Positions 38,919-41,902 of a stretch of DNA of 41,902 nt are shown piece after piece. Under the pieces are notes generated by a model, which had not been told where the DNA came from, did not search any database, and saw only the letters and a list, made by a program, of their open reading frames with translations. This stretch comes from a virus. Position numbers and translations under genes: made by a program. Location: positions 1 to 41,902 of the IMG/VR virus record IMGVR_UViG_3300047494_000050. One strand, given 5' to 3'. Numbering within the stretch: position 1 is the stretch's first letter; every line of letters starts with the position of its first letter.

Positions 38919-39098
38919 ATGGGATATAATTCACCTCCGCCGAACACCACGGTCGCCCAACTCATCGTGAAGCTCCAGGCGCTTCCTCAGAACGCATATG
39001 TGCGTATCGAACGCCCCAACGGATGGGATAACCCCATCCCGACGCTCGTCTCGGGGCAGAGCTACGAGTTCCCCGAGGGCACCCTCGTAAGTTTATAG
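38919..39098 (+). CDS. Small protein of unknown function, probably leaderless
   Basis: The protein has 59 residues. After a Pro-rich start it reads TVAQLIVKLQALPQNAYVRIER, resembling small phage and bacterial proteins that begin with a 'TVxELIxxLxxLPxDAxVxI' helix-strand unit. The ATG coincides with the predicted start point of promoter P1, and no ribosome site precedes it. The transcript is therefore probably leaderless, as for lambda cI from PRM. It is the first rightward gene and is followed by a second promoter. Function is unknown. Confidence 0.65.
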   Translation: MGYNSPPPNTTVAQLIVKLQALPQNAYVRIERPNGWDNPIPTLVSGQSYEFPEGTLVSL

Positions 39099-39105
39099 GA
39101 ACCAC

Positions 39106-39134
39106 TTGACGAGTACGACCCAATAGGGTAGTAT
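39106..39134 (+). promoter_or_regulatory. Rightward promoter P2
   Basis: TTGACG (39106-39111) and TAGTAT (39129-39134) are separated by exactly 17 bases. The start site would be near 39141, giving a leader of about 325 nt before the gene at 39466. Operator-like copy 3 fills the spacer. Confidence 0.65.
39113..39128 (+). promoter_or_regulatory. Operator-like 16-bp repeat, copy 3
   Basis: GTACGACCCAATAGGG lies between the -35 and -10 boxes of P2. It is the closest copy to the consensus GTACRACCCRADARGG derived from the three sites. Confidence 0.6.
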
Positions 39135-39207
39135 TGTAGCAGGGAGTCGCGCCAACGAAAGAAGGCAACCCGGGAGCCAACTCGACGGAGAGGACTTCAA
39201 CGGGGCG

Positions 39208-39324
39208 ATGTGGGGCCGTGACGACGTTATACTGAAACCACCGGATGATTCACGCCGGAGGCTCCCTGACAATATACTTGGGTCCGACCATGTGGGGGTC
39301 GCACCCCGTACCGCTCGAGGGTAG
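39208..39324 (+). CDS. Possible very small protein in the P2 leader
   Basis: This is a 38-residue open frame (MWGRDDVILKPPDDSRRRLP ...) from an ATG at 39208 to a TAG at 39322. GGAGAGGA lies about 13 nt upstream, a longer than usual gap. Charge pattern and codons are protein-like, but several frames are open in this GC-rich leader, so it could be chance. If translated, it could also act as a leader peptide for the switch downstream. Confidence 0.35.
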   Translation: MWGRDDVILKPPDDSRRRLPDNILGSDHVGVAPRTARG

Positions 39325-39343
39325 CTACCTTGGGAAACACGGT

Positions 39344-39457
39344 CTTCCGCATACGGAAGTTTAGCCCGCCTTCGAGCGCGCACGTTGGTATCCGAGGCCC
39401 AGGAGGTCGCGCCTCCTGGGTACCCGGCCCACAAAACGGTTTATTTCATCCCAGGAG
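39344..39457 (+). promoter_or_regulatory. Leader RNA with mutually exclusive hairpins controlling the RBS of the next gene
   Basis: A first hairpin pairs CTTCCG with CGGAAG (39344-39359). A second is a perfect 9-bp stem: CCCAGGAGG (39398-39406) with CCTCCTGGG (39412-39420). The right arm is equally complementary to CCCAGGAG at 39450-39457, which contains the AGGAG ribosome site of the gene at 39466. Either the upstream hairpin forms and the site is free, or the right arm pairs downstream and hides it. A short TTG-initiated frame (39385-39462) also crosses the element and stops just before the ATG. Confidence 0.6.
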
Positions 39458-39465
39458 CTTAAGCG

Positions 39466-39624
39466 ATGACCTGTAGCGAGAAAGTATCTTTTGAGGGCAT
39501 CGTTTATCAATGCTCCAAGGATGCAGGTGACCACGATAAACACATGGTTTCGGTCGCCGGACAGTTTATTGAGTGGATGACACCGGAGACGATTTCGAAG
39601 CGTCGGAATCGGCCCGGCCAATGA
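39466..39624 (+). CDS. Small protein of unknown function under leader control
   Basis: The protein has 52 residues: MTCSEKVSFEGIVYQCSKDA, then DHDKHMVSVAGQFIEW and a basic end. Two Cys and a DHDKH cluster could bind metal. The pattern 'C...F.G..Y.C....DHD.H' suggests a small zinc module. AGGAG lies eight bases before the ATG and is part of the alternative hairpin. The stop overlaps the next ATG (ATGA). Function is unknown. Confidence 0.7.
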   Translation: MTCSEKVSFEGIVYQCSKDAGDHDKHMVSVAGQFIEWMTPETISKRRNRPGQ

Positions 39625-39824
39625 TTACGGCTTCGGAAAAAGGCGCGCTGATTCGTGAATACGAGGAAGCTCTTGCTGCGATGAATCTCAATAATTTCTC
39701 GGTGCTTTCATGGCCGTGGGCATCTTCGTCGCCTGCGGTCTACGAACGCGCGCGGCGATGTGCTGACGCCGTGCGTGTAGCACGGGCGAAGCTCGCGGAT
39801 GCGGGGTTACTACCAAGTGTTTAA
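39621..39824 (+). CDS. Small helical protein of unknown function
   Basis: The protein has 67 residues from the ATG at 39621, which overlaps the previous stop (ATGA); an in-frame upstream ATG would overlap more. Helices are likely at both ends (KGALIREYEEALAAMNL; AVYERARRCADAVRVARAKLADAGL) around an aromatic turn (FSVLSWPWASS). It resembles small helical-hairpin proteins. Function is unknown. Confidence 0.65.
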   Translation: MITASEKGALIREYEEALAAMNLNNFSVLSWPWASSSPAVYERARRCADAVRVARAKLADAGLLPSV

Positions 39825-39846
39825 TACGAAAGCCTATTCTACGACG

Positions 39847-40017
39847 ATGAGCGATGTCGAAACGGCGGCCTATAATTGGTGGTTCGGCCGTCGCCCCATC
39901 TACTACTCCGAAGAACAACATCTCGAGAATCCGACGATAAATACGAGCGGTCTCACCGAGATAGAACTCGCGCGCTCGGTCGCGATGCTCGTCGAGAGAA
40001 TCAGACTGAATGAGTAA
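39847..40017 (+). CDS. Small protein of unknown function
   Basis: The protein has 56 residues, aromatic near the N terminus (AAYNWWFGRRPIYYSEEQH), with a C-terminal helix (LTEIELARSVAMLVERIRLNE). The ATG at 39847 was chosen; another 48 nt upstream would overlap the previous gene. The ribosome site is weak for both. The end overlaps the next start by eight bases. Function is unknown. Confidence 0.6.
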   Translation: MSDVETAAYNWWFGRRPIYYSEEQHLENPTINTSGLTEIELARSVAMLVERIRLNE

Positions 40018-40114
40018 GCACGCATACACCGCCGTCGATTACGGCATCATCGCGGCGACCGTTTTCACGGCGCTCTGTCTTATTATCCGGTATTTATTGG
40101 AGCACCATAAATGA
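40010..40114 (+). CDS. Tiny single-pass membrane protein
   Basis: The protein has 34 residues. One hydrophobic stretch (YGIIAATVFTALCLIIRYLL, residues 11-30) is flanked by a short polar N terminus and EHHK. It overlaps genes on both sides (eight bases upstream, ATGA downstream), which supports it as a real gene despite its size. Likely an inner-membrane protein; role unknown. Confidence 0.55.
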   Translation: MSKHAYTAVDYGIIAATVFTALCLIIRYLLEHHK

Positions 40115-40191
40115 GCAACTTATTCGCGGACATCATCGCGGCAATCCGACTCTTCTTCGCGTTCATCTTCAAAAAGACCGGCGGCGAGTAG
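40111..40191 (+). CDS. Tiny membrane-associated protein
   Basis: The protein has 26 residues: MSNLFADIIAAIRLFFAFIF followed by KKTGGE. It is hydrophobic with a basic end, like a short membrane helix or amphipathic peptide. It overlaps the previous gene (ATGA), and its TAG stop overlaps the next GTG start. Two consecutive tiny membrane proteins may act together. Confidence 0.5.
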   Translation: MSNLFADIIAAIRLFFAFIFKKTGGE

Positions 40192-40478
40192 TGATTCGCG
40201 TCGTCATTGAATTGTGGCCGCTCGGTAACGAGCGTCGCAAGTCAACGCTTGGAGAAGTCTTCATCATAAACGATGGTACGGGAACCCACACCGTTGGTAA
40301 CTACACCTATCGCGTTATGAAGGGGAAGGGCTCGCCTCACGTTTACAAGGAAGGCGTCGTTCGTGGATTCCCTCGCGCGAAACTACCTGCATACGACCTT
40401 CTCTTATCCGTTCTCCTGAACGTCTTCGGCCATCGGAATCCTCGAGTGAAAGAAGCTCTTAAAGCGTATGAAACGTAG
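40191..40478 (+). CDS. Small protein of unknown function
   Basis: The protein has 95 residues from a GTG at 40191 that overlaps the previous stop (TAGTG). It has a beta-rich N-terminal half (VVIELWPLGNERRKSTLGEVFIIND, TVGNYTYRVMKG), then a helix (AYDLLLSVLLNVFG) and a charged end. The first strand and the 'ELWPxGxxxxxxxLGxxxIxNDGTG' pattern look like small phage proteins found near replication or packaging genes. No function can be named. Confidence 0.68.
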   Translation: MIRVVIELWPLGNERRKSTLGEVFIINDGTGTHTVGNYTYRVMKGKGSPHVYKEGVVRGFPRAKLPAYDLLLSVLLNVFGHRNPRVKEALKAYET

Positions 40479-40755
40479 CTCGTTCTTCGAGAAGCTCGCG
40501 GTGCTTCCAGGGCTCGCCTTCTTAGCGCCGGGTCTCGGCGCGCTCGCGCCGACCCTTGCTCCGCTAGAGACATCTTTCGCGACTATCGCTCCGGAAGACG
40601 AGGATATCGCCCTTATATCCGGACCTATCGACGAAGAAGGCGCAATAAACTTAATGCGCTCCGGATATACTCGGTGGGCCACGATTCATCCAGGTGGAGA
40701 GATGAGCGTTATTCGTCCGCTTACGGATGTTATCGCAGCCGGTGGGATGCCATGA
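40468..40755 (+). CDS. Protein with signal-like N terminus
   Basis: The protein has 95 residues. The first 35 residues are basic then hydrophobic (MKRSSFFEKLAVLPGLAFLAPGLGAL). This resembles a signal peptide or membrane anchor; the basic KR start is not a clear twin-arginine motif. The rest is polar (EDEDIALISGPIDEEGAINLMRSGYTRWATIHPGGEM). It overlaps neighbours by 11 and four bases. It may be membrane-tethered or exported. Function is unknown. Confidence 0.6.
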   Translation: MKRSSFFEKLAVLPGLAFLAPGLGALAPTLAPLETSFATIAPEDEDIALISGPIDEEGAINLMRSGYTRWATIHPGGEMSVIRPLTDVIAAGGMP

Positions 40756-41111
40756 GCCGCCCGGACTCTCCGTATCGGATGAAGCTCTGCGTGTGCGGGC
40801 ATGTCGGCGTACAGCACTTCTCGCGGCCGTATGACGCGGCACCAAAGTTCTGTATGGCAGTCTCCGGAATAAAAGGCGCTTACCGCCGAAAGTGCCGATG
40901 CGATAAATTCGTCGAGGTCTGTGAATGGGAGCGTTATGACCGCTCCCTCAACCTCCGTCAGAAAACGCCGCCTAAGTGGCACAAGTGCGTACAGCCCGCG
41001 ATTACGAACGCGAACGGAGTTCCGACTTGCTCTTCGTGCTTCGAACTACTCCTCGGCCAAACTGGCTGCGTAAGGATACCTGATGATGTACCGGAGTCGG
41101 TGCTGCGATGA
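40752..41111 (+). CDS. Cys/His-rich protein, first of three related copies
   Basis: The protein has 119 residues from the ATG at 40752, overlapping the previous stop. Residues about 11-55 show CVCGHVGVQHF, a Cys about 19 residues later and KCRCDKFVEV: the pattern CxCGHx4H...C...CxC. A second Cys pair is at VPTCSSCFELLLG. These probably bind zinc. Related short proteins with 'CGHxxxxH...CxC' are common in phages. The two genes downstream share the pattern, pointing to tandem duplication. Function is unknown. Confidence 0.7.
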   Translation: MSRPDSPYRMKLCVCGHVGVQHFSRPYDAAPKFCMAVSGIKGAYRRKCRCDKFVEVCEWERYDRSLNLRQKTPPKWHKCVQPAITNANGVPTCSSCFELLLGQTGCVRIPDDVPESVLR

Positions 41112-41551
41112 GTCCGGATAACATTATGGCCGGAGAATGGATATTTGCGGGAGGAAGCGTCCTTTCATTCGCGACGGCGCTTATCATCGCTGTCTACGGC
41201 ACAACGCCCTCAAAACCCAAACCCAAAATCAGATGGGTAAAACTCCTCATCAATCCCCCATGTCCGGTCTGCGGCCACGGGATATGGGTCCATAAAGATG
41301 AAAACTACGGGTACAATTACGTGGAGCCTGGTGGGTGCTATAAAACCCCTCCGAAGGAAGTCGTGAAATCCTACGATGGTGCGCTCCTCACAGAGCGTTC
41401 CGTGGAGATTTGCGATTGTCGGGTACGCCCACATGAAATCCGGACCCATTACCGGCTGGCCCGCTGCCAGCAGAAGTCTCGAGGAAGTGGGCGCGGAGCG
41501 GGCAGCGGTGGTTACTACGGGCCGAAAGCCCGTCCGGGTTACAAGGACTAG
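41108..41551 (+). CDS. Cys/His-rich protein with membrane segment, second related copy
   Basis: The protein has 147 residues. An N-terminal hydrophobic helix (WIFAGGSVLSFATALIIAVYG, about 11-31) would anchor it in the membrane. The Cys/His module follows: CPVCGHGIWVHKD, a Cys about 17 residues later and ICDCRVRPHEI. The C terminus is Gly/Arg-rich (GSGRGAGSGGYYGPKARPG). It looks like the first copy fused to a membrane anchor. The start overlaps the previous stop by four bases. Confidence 0.68.
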   Translation: MSPDNIMAGEWIFAGGSVLSFATALIIAVYGTTPSKPKPKIRWVKLLINPPCPVCGHGIWVHKDENYGYNYVEPGGCYKTPPKEVVKSYDGALLTERSVEICDCRVRPHEIRTHYRLARCQQKSRGSGRGAGSGGYYGPKARPGYKD

Positions 41552-41553
41552 CC

Positions 41554-41856
41554 GTGGGCATTCTCGAGCTTCTATTCCCTCGCAAGGGTAGCCCCGGAAC
41601 CCCGAACTATTACCTGTACCTCCGATGCCCGGAATGCGGCCATGCCGCGATTCGGCATAATGACTTCGAGGGGTGCTGTAGTGGTGAGGAGGCGACTCAT
41701 ATCGTCCTACGCGGTAAGTTTTACGTTGAAGAGCATATCGACGCTGACTGCGGCTGCATCGCTACCGAGCGGATGATTCAGGAGCACCACCGCCTTGAGG
41801 CGATAAAGGTGGGGCAGGCCGACGCAAAGCGGAACCGATTCCGGAGCCGACCATGA
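41554..41856 (+). CDS. Cys/His-rich protein, third related copy
   Basis: The protein has 100 residues from a GTG at 41554, two bases after the previous stop. The module is CPECGHAAIRHNDFEGCC ... DADCGCIATERM, again CxxCGHx4H...C...CxC. The C terminus is charged and helical. The next gene overlaps its stop (ATGA). The three copies differ in spacing between Cys pairs, so they may have different targets. Confidence 0.68.
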   Translation: MGILELLFPRKGSPGTPNYYLYLRCPECGHAAIRHNDFEGCCSGEEATHIVLRGKFYVEEHIDADCGCIATERMIQEHHRLEAIKVGQADAKRNRFRSRP

Positions 41857-41902
41857 GCCTCTCCAAAGCCGAGAAGAAGAAGCAGGCGGATATCGCTGAA
41901 CT
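41853..41902 (+). CDS. Start of a gene cut by the right window edge
   Basis: An ATG at 41853 overlapping the previous stop opens a frame reading MSLSKAEKKKQADIAE before the window ends. The basic, helical start gives no function. Coupling to the operon supports it as real. Confidence 0.5.
   Translation, partial: MSLSKAEKKKQADIAE

Noticed and set aside
39093-39434. A 113-codon minus-strand frame across the P2 leader
   Set aside because: It lies opposite two plus-strand promoters and structured RNA, lacks a ribosome site, and its protein is low-complexity.
39135-39465. tRNA or known large phage non-coding RNA in the P2 leader
   Set aside because: No T-loop/anticodon arrangement was found, and the length and stems do not match the large phage RNAs I know.
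1-41902. CRISPR array, insertion sequence or integrase
   Set aside because: No regularly spaced repeats, transposase motifs or recombinase signature residues were seen on either strand.

Overview
The window is a stretch of a tailed double-stranded DNA bacteriophage genome, almost certainly a long-tailed siphovirus. It carries a terminase, portal, protease, scaffold, capsid, tail tube, 2368-residue tape measure and tail fibre series in canonical order. No tail sheath, integrase, replication gene, tRNA or rRNA was recognised. GC content looks close to 55 %. Good AAGGAG-type ribosome binding sites point to a bacterial host, but the genus cannot be read from the sequence. The tetranucleotide GATC seems to be absent from all 41.9 kb, although about 160 copies would be expected. 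This suggests past exposure to a GATC-cutting restriction system.

Layout. A divergent promoter region lies at about 38840-39135. Leftward (minus strand) from it run small genes (38771-35100, including a SLOG-fold protein and zinc-ribbon proteins). These are followed by the terminase small and large subunits, portal, a maturation protease with an in-frame internal scaffold start, a possible decoration protein, the major capsid protein, head-tail connector genes, the tail tube, two tail assembly chaperones joined by a -1 frameshift site (CCCTTTG), the tape measure, a distal tail protein, a tail hub protein, two large fibre/adhesin proteins with lectin-like domains, and a probable lysis cassette. 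That cassette consists of a coiled-coil membrane protein, a small membrane protein and the first residues of a lysozyme, and it runs off the left edge. Four homing-type endonuclease genes (two GIY-YIG, two HNH/EndoVII) and one zinc-ribbon remnant are wedged between structural genes. Intrinsic terminators directly follow the capsid, tail tube and chaperone genes, which fits stepped expression of abundant proteins.

Rightward (plus strand) from 38919 runs a tightly overlapping operon of very small genes: two tiny membrane proteins, one protein with a signal-like N terminus, and three related Cys/His-rich proteins sharing a CxCGHx4H...C...CxC pattern. They are probably early or host-takeover proteins of unknown function.

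The most unusual content is regulatory. (1) Three copies of a 16-bp asymmetric operator-like repeat sit in the spacers of the three sigma70-type promoters of the divergent region. Two of the -35 boxes lie back to back across a run of 11 C. (2) The leader before the gene at 39466 can form two mutually exclusive hairpins, one of which hides that gene's ribosome binding site. (3) A bipartite motif, GCGTAACAA followed about 10 nt later by CTTAWW, recurs at six sites on the coding strand, mostly just after stop codons and before the next gene. One copy lies inside the protease gene, upstream of the internal scaffold start. (4) A ParB-like domain is embedded in the tape measure protein.
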